Of a stretch of DNA of 64,000 nucleotides, positions 56,801-64,000 are shown one piece after another. How positions within the stretch are numbered: the stretch's first letter is position 1; every line of letters begins with the position of its first letter. The notes below the pieces were generated by a model. The model searched no databases. It saw nothing but the letters and a program-made list of their open reading frames with translations, and was not told the origin of the DNA. A program made the position numbers and the translations under genes. The stretch is from Pomphorhynchus laevis (Eukaryota > Acanthocephala > Palaeacanthocephala > Echinorhynchida > Pomphorhynchidae). The DNA lies in NCBI GenBank assembly GCA_012934845.2, contig WNNJ02002664.1:144578-208577 (forward strand). Reading direction: 5' to 3'.

Positions 56801-59800
56801 AAAAATGACAAGCAACGTGTAGGGACGTCCAATGCTTATTGTCCAAAACATCCACGAGTATACCAAGTGACAATAAGTACCTTGCGACCTGACAAAAATT
56901 ATACGCAGCCGCAAAATGAAGCTAAAACAAAATTATCGTATCGTTTAACGAAAAAAGTTATAAAAGTGTTTAACCTAAATTTTTTAGGTTAAGGAAATGT
57001 TTTCAGTATGAAATACGAGTCAAAAGTTTATGAAAGTTTTACATTTGAATTTGTATAATTTTTCCTTTATGAATTATTTGTTTATTAAAGAATTAAGTTA
57101 ACAAAAATTAATTATTATCTTTTAACTTCTAAACACAACGTTAGCATTTAAAAAAAATAAAAAAGTCGAAATTTCTAGATTGCACGAAATGTAGATACAG
57201 CTAATGAAAAAGTATGATTTAATGATTTGGAGTTATTTATTTATTAATTATTTATTAAATAATAAATACTAAACCCATAATCTTCTTCCATTTCAAATAT
57301 ATAGTTATTGCAGGAACAAAGAAGCAGAAATTATCCTTTATTTGATAAACTAAATTCTATATTTCGAGAGATCCTGCTATCATCAGGATTACAATAAAAT
57401 GTTTCACGTAAAACATTTTGAATGTGAAACATTTTATTGTAATCCTGATGATGATAGCAGGAGCTATCGAAATATAGAATTTATTTTATCAACTAAAGAA
57501 CAATTTCTGCTTCTTTGTTCCAGTAATTGTGGGGATCACTTTGTGTGGTCTCTCTGTTGCAGAGATCTCTCTGTTGATCATTTTATAGTGGGGCTACTTT
57601 GTGATCCCCACAACTAACAATTTGAGCATTATATCCTAATAAAAGATGCTGGGCCAATTTCAAGGCACATCTAGCTCTCTATAAAGTATATATATTTGTG
57701 AATAAATGTTGCAATCACGGGGAAACAAATTGTGAAACATTTTATTGTAATCCTGATGATGATAGCAGGAGCTATCGAAAAATAGAATTTATTTTATCAA
57801 CTAGAGGACAATTTCTGCTTCTTTGTTCCTGTAATACTACAAATAATTAAATAATACTATTTAATATTAATTTTATATTTAATATTAATATTTAATAATT
57901 AAATAATATTATTTAATTTAAATAATTAAATGTTTAAAGTAATTAAATATTAACATAAAAATATAATTTGTGAATAATTGTAATTTATAAAATCTAATAA
58001 AGTAAAATATAAATATAATATCGAATCATAAATCGAAATTTATATCATAAAATTAAAATCATTAATTCGTAAATTCGTAATAAATTAATAAATAAATTAG
58101 TAAATAAAATTATATAAAATTAAATAATTATAGCAATTACTTATAATGTTAAAATTATTATCTTTTTGTAAAAATTACAAAAAAATAGTTGATGGATAGC
58201 TAAGTTGATGTGCTTTGAGTTGATGTTGTCAATTTTAGAAAACGAACGTGATCGGTTCAATTAAGTGTAGACTATCGTTTAGAAGCTATTTTTTTACTAA
58301 ATATACAATTACTCTAATAATGTCCATTTAATAATCTGACCAATTTATTTAAATACTGCTGCTTTTTTAAATAACTTATTAAAAATGAAATATTTATTTT
58401 TAATATTATTTGATTTAATTTAGTAATCCGCAATTTATTAAACCACAACCGAGGGGCATAAAAATGTGACTACATTAAAAATATAATATAAAAATAAACA
58501 AAGAAAACGTGGCATTTAATTATTGATCTGATTTAATAGCCAATCTGCTGTTGTGCTAGCAATGTTAAATCAGCTAATTATAGCTTAAAATTATCCTCGT
58601 ATTAAGGACGAATGCCCAATTCCATAAATTTGTCTAAGACTAAATCTCGGAAAATGACTACATCCAAACGCATGTAATAGGTGTGGACATGATACATGAC
58701 AAAAATGCAGCTACTTTTTATGACATGCTACTTTGGTGGCACAGAATTTAAGCATGTACTGACTACATCGGACTATAAAATATTTGTAAAAAATATTTAC
58801 ATTCATACTTGTAAAAAATAATCTTTGTTAAATATTAATTATATTATAATGACATTTTAATATAATTATATATCAAAACATTTAAGCTTATAGTTAACAT
58901 TTTCTTAAATTCTGAGTGATAAAAATGAAGGATTTATTTTTTATTGGTTAAAGGAAATATTGGTATATATTTTGAATAAAATAAATGAACTTTTCAAACC
59001 AATTTGAGAATTAAATGTAACAATTTTATTAAATATTTCGAATAGAAACTTCACATTTCATCTCATAAATTACAATGTTCATTTTTCTGATGATGAATTG
59101 CTACATCTGAACTATTGACTAACTATTTGGTAAAATTGACTAATTATTTTGTAATTAAGAAAATAAAGAGACGCTTTATGCTTCGCTAAAATTTGGTATA
59201 TCAGTCGATTTGTCAAGCAAGGAATTTGCATACATGAGTTGCATTTGAGGAATCTATTCTCTGAAGAATAATACTAGAGTCGTCAATTCCACCTTTTTTG
59301 AGAAAGTCGAAATATTGTTCTTCCGGTATATGTCTCAGCTCTTCCATCATGTCGATTGTAATACCTGAAAATACCTATTTATTGATACAATAGATGAATA
59401 AATTCTGTATTTATTTACAATTTACTTTTTATAATACTTTACATTTATCTAAACTCTACACTTATAATGTACTCTGTGCATTATATTAGATACACGATAT
59501 TATCACTGACGAGCAATCATTTTTACAAACATACAATTATTATCTACATGTGAACTTGATATAGTTTTCTATAAGAAGACCATACACCACATATATACTT
59601 ATAAATTATATCATAATACTTATGAATTTAATGTATTCAGAGTCTTACATATCCCAAAGTACACCAAAGATGTATTTTATTTAAAAATTAACCGATTTGG
59701 TAAATGTCGTCTATATATAAATGGCTAATATCTTAGGCTTTTTATCTTAATTCTTTACAAGTTAAATTAATTTTTACACATGAGTCTGAATAAAATACAT

Positions 59801-62800
59801 AACAATTCTGAAAAAAAAATAACAGCTTAAATACACAATATAATATACATACAATAATTAAATAATTACAAAAGTGGCTTTCAATGCAACTTTATTTGAC
59901 AAATTAAAAGGATTACAGACGCTACTGACGAAAAGACGAACAGCTTAAAGACAAACAGCTTAAATTAAACAGCTTTTATTAAAGATCAAACAGCTCTTAT
60001 TAAAGACGGACAGCTTAAACACACAATTAAACACAAATCGAATACATATGATCTCAAAAGTGTAAGCCAGTCAACAGAAGAAAAGTGGCATCTGCTCAGT
60101 TTGTTTTCGGCAACTCAGTTTGGCATCATGATGCTTCGTCTACAATCACGGACCACATGGCAGCCAATGTTCTGGATCGGGTTGTGTCCCCTCATCGGTT
60201 ATAGCGCAACTTCCAGGGTTGACCACCGATCCCATGGGCGATGATGACATAGACAACTCTACAACCGCTAGTCAAGCTGACAACAACGAATATAGGCAGC
60301 TCAGACGCTACTCGACGTTGTGGTTGAGGCACATTCAGGTTGAGTCCTTAGATACATACCTAAGGCATCTCGTATGCTTGCTACAGGCAAGGTGTCGGCA
60401 ATACTCGACCGAATTGTCGCCAACCCAGACAACATGGATGCCTGGCTGCTACTTTTCGCTCACAGCTGCCTTGGAGTTTCAGAGCGGGGCGACAAACGGC
60501 ACCGAACGAGTCTGGCAACTAGAGTAAACAAAGCTCTGACAGAATACTTGTCAAGTGGTCGTCAGTCACAGCCAGCCGCACAAACGGCGACTAAGAACAG
60601 GAAAAGGAAGAGGAAAAAACAACGACGGACGACTTTCAAAACCTGGCTGCGCGGGTGTCGTCGAAGATCGAATAGGGCGACGTGCACGGTGCAGTTAGGC
60701 CGACAACCAGCGACGACTCTCCGGCTCTCTTCATCAATGAGCCGATATCAGCTCTGCGCCTACCGCATCTGCAGAGAGCAACGTCGACCGACAGTTCTTC
60801 GAAGTCGACTGAATTGGACATACAGACGATTGGCAACGCGCACAGCTCGCATCCTACACTTATGCTCACTGATAGAGATATTGCTGCTGCGATCAAGGCA
60901 TTCTCAGCAGGTTCAGCAGGAGGACTTGACGGCCTTCATCTTCAACATTTTAAGGATATGACGAGTCCGCTCACAGGCGCCGCTGGACAGCAGCTGATAG
61001 CTCGCTAACGGATTTCAGCAACATGTGCCTGGCTGGTAGAGTCCAGGTAACTGTGAGGCCAGTTTTGTACGTGCATCGTTATGTGCACTAGCAAAGAAGC
61101 GTGGAGATGTCAGACCTATAGCAGTGGGCTTCACACTCCGTCGTCTTGTATCGAGGGCCGCCTGTCGCGCTATGAAGGACAAGGTAGTCGCGAAATTGGC
61201 ACCATCTCAACTTGGCTTCGGGTTTCAACACGGAGCAGAGGCATTAACACACGCAGCTCACTACTATCTAGCGAACATAGGCAGTGGCCAGGCTATGTTG
61301 AAAATCGACTTCGCCAACACTTTCAACACTCTGAGCCACGATGCGATATTGACAGTAATAGGCGGAAAGCTACCGGAGCTGTATCCATACCTGTCTAGTT
61401 GATACTCCAGCAAATCGTTCCTACGTTTCGGCCAGTACAAGTTGATATCAGACGAGGGACCACAGCAAGGTAATCCTTTCGGTCCGCTGCTCTTCTGCCT
61501 GACTGCCTTGACACTGACAAAGCGCATCAAGTCCGAGTGCAATATCTAGTACATGGATGATGCCACGTTAGGTGGTGATGTGAACACGTTGCTCTCAGAC
61601 TGGAGTATGTTGACGGCGCGGGGAAAGGAGCTGGGACTCGTCATCAATGTTGGCAAGTGTGAGCTCATTACTAACGACAACGATGTTGTGAGAAGTTTCA
61701 AGGCAGTTGCTCCAGACATCAAACACGTCGACCCAGCATCAGCAATGTTACTTGGAGCACCAATCGGATGTGAGCAGAGCGTGGACAAGACTGAAAATAA
61801 AGCTGCATGAATTACAACGCATGACTAGCCGGCTATCGCTTCTATACGCTCACGATGCGCTGTTCCTGCTAAAAAACTGCTTAGCGATTCCGAAGACGAT
61901 GATCACTCTACGCAGCGCGCCATGCTACGGGAAGCAGCTGTTGTTTGAATACGACAACGTAATTCAATCGTCGTTGCAGTCCGTCCTCAATATTGCGCTG
62001 TTCGATGGGGCATGGCACCATGCATCTCTACCAGTTGCTAACGGCAGACTCGGCATCAGGAGAGCGACGGATATTGCTCTACCGGCTTTCCTATCATCGG
62101 TCGCCGGGTCGCAAATACTCATAACTCAGATCCTGCCAGAGCGACTAAATGACTACGGCAATATCAGCGAACCGACATACACTACTGCAATAACCGAATG
62201 GCAGTCTCGACGGGTTTCATGTCAGTTCAACCGTCCTTCGCTACAGAACAGAAATTCAGGAATACGCCGTTGGTTACTGTCCAGATAGCAAAGGTGTTGT
62301 CAGCTGCACTTGACCAGGCGAGCAAAGCGTGCCTAATTGCAGCTACTGCACCTCATTCCGGGGCCTTCCTTCACACACGTTTCTGTTTGTCGCTCGGCAC
62401 AAGACTCAAAGACTCGTCACTACGCATTGCCATTGTCCTGCGCCTCGGTGCCCCGGTCTGTCTGTCACATGTCTGTTTCTGCGGAGCCGATGTAGACGCC
62501 AGCGGACGACATGGGCTCAGCTGCCACAAGTCCGTCGGCAGATTGTTACGCCACAGCGCAGTCAACGATCTCATCAAGCGTGAACTGATGTAGGCAGAAA
62601 TCCCATCACGTCTGGAGCTGAAGTCACTGGCGCAACATGATGACAGGTGGCCGGATAGATTGTCACTGACTTTATGGTCAAGTGACAGGTGTTTGGCTTG
62701 GGACTTCACCTGCCCAGACACCTTGGCACCGAGTCATCTAAATACAGTTGTGACCGCACCGGGAGCGGTAGCCAGTGGGACAAGAAACGCAGCAAATACG

Positions 62801-63684
62801 CCTGCCTGACACCGATCTACAATTTTTTTGCCGACCGCCGTGGAAACGCTTGGTGCGTTGGGCCCAGAGGCGGAAGGCTTAATGAACGAAATAGGTCGGC
62901 GGATAACAGGAGTAACCGGAGAGCGGCGGTTTACGGATATACTGCAACAGAGGCAGGCTGAGCGTTGCCATCCAACGCGGTAACGCTAGTTGCGTTCTGG
63001 GAACGGTTGGGAGGACGAGCGATAGACCAGACTTAGACACCATTTATTATTTGTAATTTTGTTTTTTTTTTGAAAAATAGTTCAGTGAAACCAATATCCT
63101 TACTTTTTACAAAAATCTTCAGATTAAAATGTCATTTCATTGTAGTTGATTATTTTGTATTTAAAGCATATTTTTATCTTTATTTCAGTTCAAATATGAA
63201 ACCAAGATAAAATAAATAGATTTTTAAATATTTCAAAATCAATTTTTGATTTTTTTTGAAAAATACTTGTCCACACTTTTACAATTCTGTAATATTAAAC
63301 TCAAAACTAAAATAGACTTGATTATAAAATGAATCGTTTTAATAATCCAAAAGATGTTAAAAAGGGAGTCGTTTCAATTAAATACCGAAATGCTTAATAA
63401 ATGATATATTAGATAAATCTGAATTTCAAACATAAAAAATATAAAAATAAAAAATAAAATTTATTTTTATTTTTCACTTATTTTATAAGTTAATTTTCAA
63501 AATATGGAAAAATGACAATGAATCGATAAAATATTCATTGAAATCTTTAATAAAATGTTATATACTGTTTAACACAATACCTCGTTTATGTAATTCACTG
63601 TTGAGAAAAGTCAGGATTTCTATATCATCGCTCATATCGTAGGGAAACGTCATTTCGTTGTTAATTACAAGTAGATCTGCGCCA
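41546..63684 (-). CDS. PP1 regulatory subunit 16-like (TIMAP/MYPT3) protein, 3' seven coding exons
   Basis: Exons on the minus strand: 63684-63581, 59364-59234, 56921-56796, 56746-56671, 56091-55983, 44374-44248 and 41818-41546. Phases match at all six junctions, giving 314 residues in the window; the 5' end lies beyond 64 kb. Known family role: ankyrin-repeat targeting subunit that binds and localises PP1 at membranes. Ankyrin-like segments: GADLLVINNEMTFPYDMSDD, the PPP1R16-type spacer RGITIDMMEELRHIPEEQYF, NATHLHFAAAYNFCQVARYL, LDNKHWTSLHVACHFSQ and ADPTILTDKGHTAYELC. Then come KRRATLPPSY and NSLRRSSLREHRNFKR, matching the PKA-site region RRASLSDRTNLYRK of vertebrate TIMAP. The protein ends KWFGCCSIF, a CAAX prenylation box with a preceding Cys, as TIMAP ends GCCRIS. 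The C-terminal half is shorter than in vertebrates. The PP1-docking motif would be in missing upstream exons. Confidence 0.87.
41819..44247. other. Last intron of the PPP1R16-like gene
   Basis: AT-rich with no recognised repeat family. Two similar stretches near 43858-43890 and 43924-43955 (GAATTATAT-CC-GTTTTGTAAGGCTAAA) form a small direct repeat about 64 bases apart. Confidence 0.45.
44248..44374 (-). CDS. PPP1R16-like gene, RRxS exon with GC donor
   Basis: One base plus 42 codons. After an 11.6-kb intron the acceptor is TGTTATAG and the phase completes the Lys codon of the previous exon. NSLRRSSLREHRNFKR matches the conserved TIMAP segment around its PKA site. The donor reads GAACAG|GCAAGT, a GC-AG intron with otherwise consensus donor bases. 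Confidence 0.85.
45125..45300. mobile_element. Small inverted-repeat element, 31-bp perfect TIRs
   Basis: AACTGGTCGGTTTGATATTA ... at 45125-45155 is the exact reverse complement of 45270-45300. The element is 176 bases, non-coding and GC-richer than its flanks. Inside is GGACCGAAACACGG (45176-45189) and CTGATGAGGTCC (45211-45222), with GCGTGGG and CCCACGC pairing around the latter. Flanking TTCTA / AAGAA extends the dyad imperfectly; no clean target duplication could be set. It looks like a MITE or a foldback derivative of a SINE. Confidence 0.8.
46190..47650 (+). mobile_element. LINE with restriction-like endonuclease, fragment (copy 1)
   Basis: RT C-terminal part: ENTDLERDIICQLNWCQ, DTLLGAPLGRQANIDGAL, STHDAFLLLRNSFCVPKIAF, then DAWRQTTLPIRLRDLGVRQT and VAIPAFGSPVCLTR (46596-46919). 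At 47225-47420 is LEPVGLTRDNGKRPDGASLL then WEAGQVIVLNFTC, matching the PD-(D/E)XK restriction-like endonuclease region of this LINE type. It is the same family as 60.1-63.0 kb. The 5' half is missing and frames shift several times. It is inserted in the 11.6-kb intron of the PPP1R16-like gene, same direction as + while the gene is on -. Confidence 0.82.
47770..48060. mobile_element. Two tRNA-like SINE heads, head to head
   Basis: On the plus strand at about 47998-48057, GCTGGCTGTCCAGTGGTTAA (A box-like) is followed by GAGTTCAAATCCGATCAGC (B box-like and acceptor-like end). The same sequence occurs inverted at about 47940-47998. The minus-strand copy continues into a body (47770-47940) holding CGAAACGTGAAATGTAGG and CAGCTGATGAGACC. 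The tRNA fold is degenerate (imperfect acceptor stem, short anticodon arm), so these are Pol III-type SINE heads, not tRNA genes. Confidence 0.65.
48061..50918. other. AT-rich intron sequence
   Basis: No gene is recognised. A GC-richer island at 48960-49110 has a short dyad (TAATCCAGCCC ... GGGCTGGATTA). About 49400-49520 is low-complexity TA-rich repeat (TAATATATTACATTATATA variants). Confidence 0.4.
50919..51815 (+). mobile_element. 5'-truncated LINE of the 7.55-11.3 kb family, plus strand
   Basis: 271 codons open without a stop (50919-51734): NLHLVLDPDKSKIMWIFPRK, FLGFHFDDHLFFKP, GLFANSPKSIILTLQRIINS, AVRVLFRLRRFYY and ASFAWNQLPLDVRRAPSF. These blocks match the two minus-strand copies at 7.6-8.4 and 12.3-13.1 kb. 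The 3' UTR has GTAAGCGTGCGCCGGCACGT (a GTGC-GCC-GGCAC hairpin), TTTGCCACGTTAAAATAAAT and an AT/T tail at 51815. The long intact frame makes it the youngest copy of the family here. Confidence 0.9.
51878..53092. mobile_element. 1.2-kb unit with inverted hammerhead-like ends, possibly Penelope-related
   Basis: Ends of about 85 bases are inverted relative to each other: AATTTATAGGAACAAAGGAA near 51880 and CATTGTTCCTATAAATT near 53090. Each carries, on the strand pointing outwards, a TGAWGATGRYGGC-type hairpin then GAAATATTGAATAATC. In the left end (minus strand) this is CTGATGA, TGATGGC AGTT GCCATT, GAAATATTG. Inside, 52351-52425 matches the LINE at 9225-9300 and a 61-codon minus frame (52616-52431) has SLPCRKCEPAADINHL, resembling a LINE C-terminal zinc motif. 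The unit is probably composite. Confidence 0.6.
53151..53842 (+). repeat. LINE fragment flanked by 194-bp direct repeats
   Basis: 53151-53344 and 53649-53842 (CGACATATAGGTAAGATTAT to ATCTTTGATACTA) are direct repeats with a few differences. Between them, 53400-53620 encodes on the plus strand pieces (KAQVRLR, ISLNFSR, PEWFRRKAAHW) that match the RT C-terminus of the minus-strand LINE at 54964-55752. This is either an unusually long target duplication or insertion into an existing tandem repeat. Confidence 0.75.
54345..54376. repeat. 16-bp hairpin
   Basis: GACGAAGTGCAAGTTT, a 3-base spacer, then AACTTGCACTTCGTC. No flanking U-run or gene suggests a function. Confidence 0.7.
54602..54657. repeat. 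Perfect 26-bp hairpin
   Basis: ATTTAATATTCTAATATAGC-GATTCC, loop GTTT, then the exact complement. It is embedded in TTAAATATT-rich low-complexity sequence in the intron of the PPP1R16-like gene. Confidence 0.85.
54964..55752 (-). mobile_element. LINE reverse transcriptase fragment, minus strand
   Basis: 262 codons open on the minus strand. QRLVVYADDTTSLFSGRR (motif C, YADD), SNLALNFAKSQVVVFHGSSA, VKYLGFTVSVSWSAKADLDR, LKRILKRASWALKRAQHLSL and IIRADWILRGVKDPGWYNRK. It belongs to the APE-type LINEs (R1/I/Jockey-like), but the endonuclease is not present and the RT lead-in is partly scrambled (VPLSPILYL in place of PQGSPLSPILY). Fragments of this family recur at 53400-53620 and, very short, at 57641-57685. 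Confidence 0.85.
55983..56091 (-). CDS. PPP1R16-like gene, exon after the ankyrin repeats
   Basis: Acceptor TGATTTTCAG, donor ACAAA|GTAAGC. The phase-correct frame reads (E)LCSNHEMQEWMANFVTML then SDPLKRRATLPPSYT; ELC...MQEW matches DLCEEEEFKVLL in TIMAP. Another frame is open across the exon but breaks the phase. Confidence 0.85.
56671..56746 (-). CDS. PPP1R16-like gene, ankyrin exon
   Basis: 25 codons plus one base; acceptor TTTAAATCAG, donor TACG|GTTAGC. QAMIQVLLENQADPTILTDK fits the last ankyrin repeat (MQMAELLVSHGASLNA in TIMAP). Only 49 bases separate it from the preceding exon, a very short intron compared with the rest. Confidence 0.87.
56796..56921 (-). CDS. PPP1R16-like gene, ankyrin exon
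   Basis: 42 codons, phase 0 at both ends; acceptor TTGTTTTAG|CTT, donor CAG|GTAAAA. An alternative acceptor (TTTTTGTCAG, 56889) would drop LHFAAAYNFCQ, which is needed to complete the LHxAxxxG ankyrin helix; the longer form is preferred. Confidence 0.87.
57290..57840. repeat. Divergent pair plus solo copy of hammerhead-like repeat
   Basis: Copy 1 (57297-57400) is on the minus strand, copy 2 (57412-57525) on the plus strand, and copy 3 (57733-57835) on the plus strand. The plus copies read GTGAAACATTTTATTGTAAT, CCTGATGATGATAGC, AGGA, GCTATCGAAA and TTTCTGCTTCTTTGTTCC. Copies 1 and 2 form a foldback centred near 57405. Between copies 2 and 3 is a small inverted pair (TTGTGGGGATCAC 57527 ... 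GTGATCCCCACAA 57614) and a 45-base LINE scrap (57641-57685). Confidence 0.8.
57841..59233. other. AT-rich intron sequence
   Basis: Within the intron after the spacer exon of the PPP1R16-like gene. The first 350 bases are TTAAATA-type low complexity. No further exon is needed here because the flanking exons join in phase. Confidence 0.45.
59234..59364 (-). CDS. PPP1R16-like gene, spacer exon
   Basis: Two bases plus 43 codons; acceptor TTTTCAG, donor CAT|GTATGC. GITIDMMEELRHIPEEQYF matches the PPP1R16 spacer YQGITQEKINEMRVAPEQQM. Reading through the donor reaches a stop after eight codons, so the splice call matters. Confidence 0.85.
60060..63030 (+). mobile_element. LINE with restriction-like endonuclease, long copy (copy 2)
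   Basis: A GC-rich island in the first intron seen of the PPP1R16-like gene. N-terminal region at 60219-60960: LATGKVSAILDRIVANPDNM, then VHGAVRPTTSDDSPALFINE and FSAGSAGGLDGLHLQHFKDM. RT at 61100-61800: VGFTLRRLVSRAACRAMKDK, QLGFGFQHGAEALTHAAHYY, LKIDFANTFNTLSHDAILTV (motif A), EGPQQGNPFGPLLFCLTALT (motif B), YMDDATLGGDVNTL (motif C, YMDD). C-terminal region: LPVANGRLGIRRATDIALPA, a zinc motif CFCGADVDASGRHGLSCHKS, then WPDRLSLTLWSSDRCLAWDF (PD-(D/E)XK-like) and FLPTAVETLGALGPEAEGLM. At least six frame changes and several stops are present; it is non-functional but nearly complete in order. Confidence 0.87.
63031..63580. other. AT-rich intron sequence
   Basis: Intron between the two 5'-most exons seen of the PPP1R16-like gene; no repeat recognised. 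Confidence 0.4.
63581..63684 (-). CDS. PPP1R16-like gene, ankyrin exon
   Basis: 104 bases: one base completing a codon, 34 codons and one base. Acceptor TTTTATCAG, donor CGAG|GTATTG. GADLLVINNEMTFPYDMSDD aligns with the ankyrin segment before the conserved Q/R-GIT spacer in PPP1R16 proteins. The incoming split codon ends in T, compatible with the His of a usual HGA ankyrin start. Confidence 0.82.
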
Positions 63685-64000
63685 CTGATAAAAACAAAGT
63701 TTTATAAAACTAAATATATTTCCCTAATGCTCTTTTATTTGTTACCATATAAAACGTTGTAAAATAACAATTTATTTTATATGATTTATTGTTATTTTTA
63801 TTGTCATAAAATTAATAAATTATAATATAAATTAATATTAATTAATATGAATAGTAATATCGATTAAAATTAATATTAATAATTAATATTTCAAATTATT
63901 AATATTAGTAATAATTAATATAAATTATTAATTAATATTAATTTATTATTATAATTAATTAATATAAAATTAATTAATATTAATAATGTATATTTCAAAT
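63685..64000. other. AT-rich intron sequence at the right edge
   Basis: Upstream intron of the PPP1R16-like gene; the last 200 bases are ATTAATATTAAT-type low complexity. Confidence 0.4.

Noticed and set aside
59202-59364. Terminal exon ending VCKFLA-stop at about 59216
   Set aside because: A donor (CAT|GTATGC) just before it joins in phase to LHFAAAYNF, completing an ankyrin repeat known in the family; the stop is intronic.

Overview
The window is AT-rich eukaryotic, animal-type DNA. Two host genes with many short exons and GT-AG introns lie tail to tail, and their introns and flanks are packed with old transposable elements. The organism cannot be named from the sequence. The mix of CR1/Jockey/I-like LINEs, a LINE with a restriction-like endonuclease, a Gypsy-type fossil, a Penelope-like element and tRNA-like foldback repeats suits an AT-rich invertebrate; flatworm or cnidarian are guesses.

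Layout. 1-1.4 kb: 3' end of a Gypsy-type LTR element fossil. 1.5-6.3 kb: three decayed CR1-like LINE pieces and two candidate exons of an unidentified gene. 7.2-16.3 kb: several LINEs in both orientations. 16.8-19.3 kb: diverged tandem copies of a roughly 480-bp AT-rich unit. 20.6-38.2 kb, plus strand: a Ca2+-regulated protein phosphatase of the PPEF/RdgC type in eleven exons. Its introns hold a duplicated 698-bp block, two large arrays of a 134-bp unit with conserved flanking modules, a Penelope-like RT fragment and a large foldback. 41.5 to beyond 64 kb, minus strand: the 3' seven coding exons of a protein phosphatase 1 regulatory subunit of the PPP1R16 (TIMAP/MYPT3) type: ankyrin repeats, an RRxS site and a C-terminal CAAX box. 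None of its exons is obvious by open-frame length, but splice phases agree at every junction. Its introns hold two copies of a restriction-endonuclease LINE, another LINE, a CR1/L2-like LINE end, a small inverted-repeat element and SINE-like foldbacks.

How the genes relate. One gene encodes a catalytic PPP-family phosphatase with an EF-hand. The other encodes a membrane-anchored PP1 targeting subunit. They converge with about 3.3 kb between stop codons. Nothing in the sequence shows that they act together.

The least conventional signals are: (1) divergent inverted pairs of a hairpin with a hammerhead-ribozyme-like core (CTGAWGA, 6-bp stem, GAAA) at 21.7, 51.9/53.0 and 57.4 kb; (2) a separate motif, CGAAAC followed 31-32 nt later by CTGATGAG inside a longer hairpin, at 33.0, 45.2 and 47.9 kb, two of them tied to tRNA-like or inverted-repeat elements; (3) the 134-bp arrays, whose flanking modules recur in an order expected of a head-to-tail composite unit.
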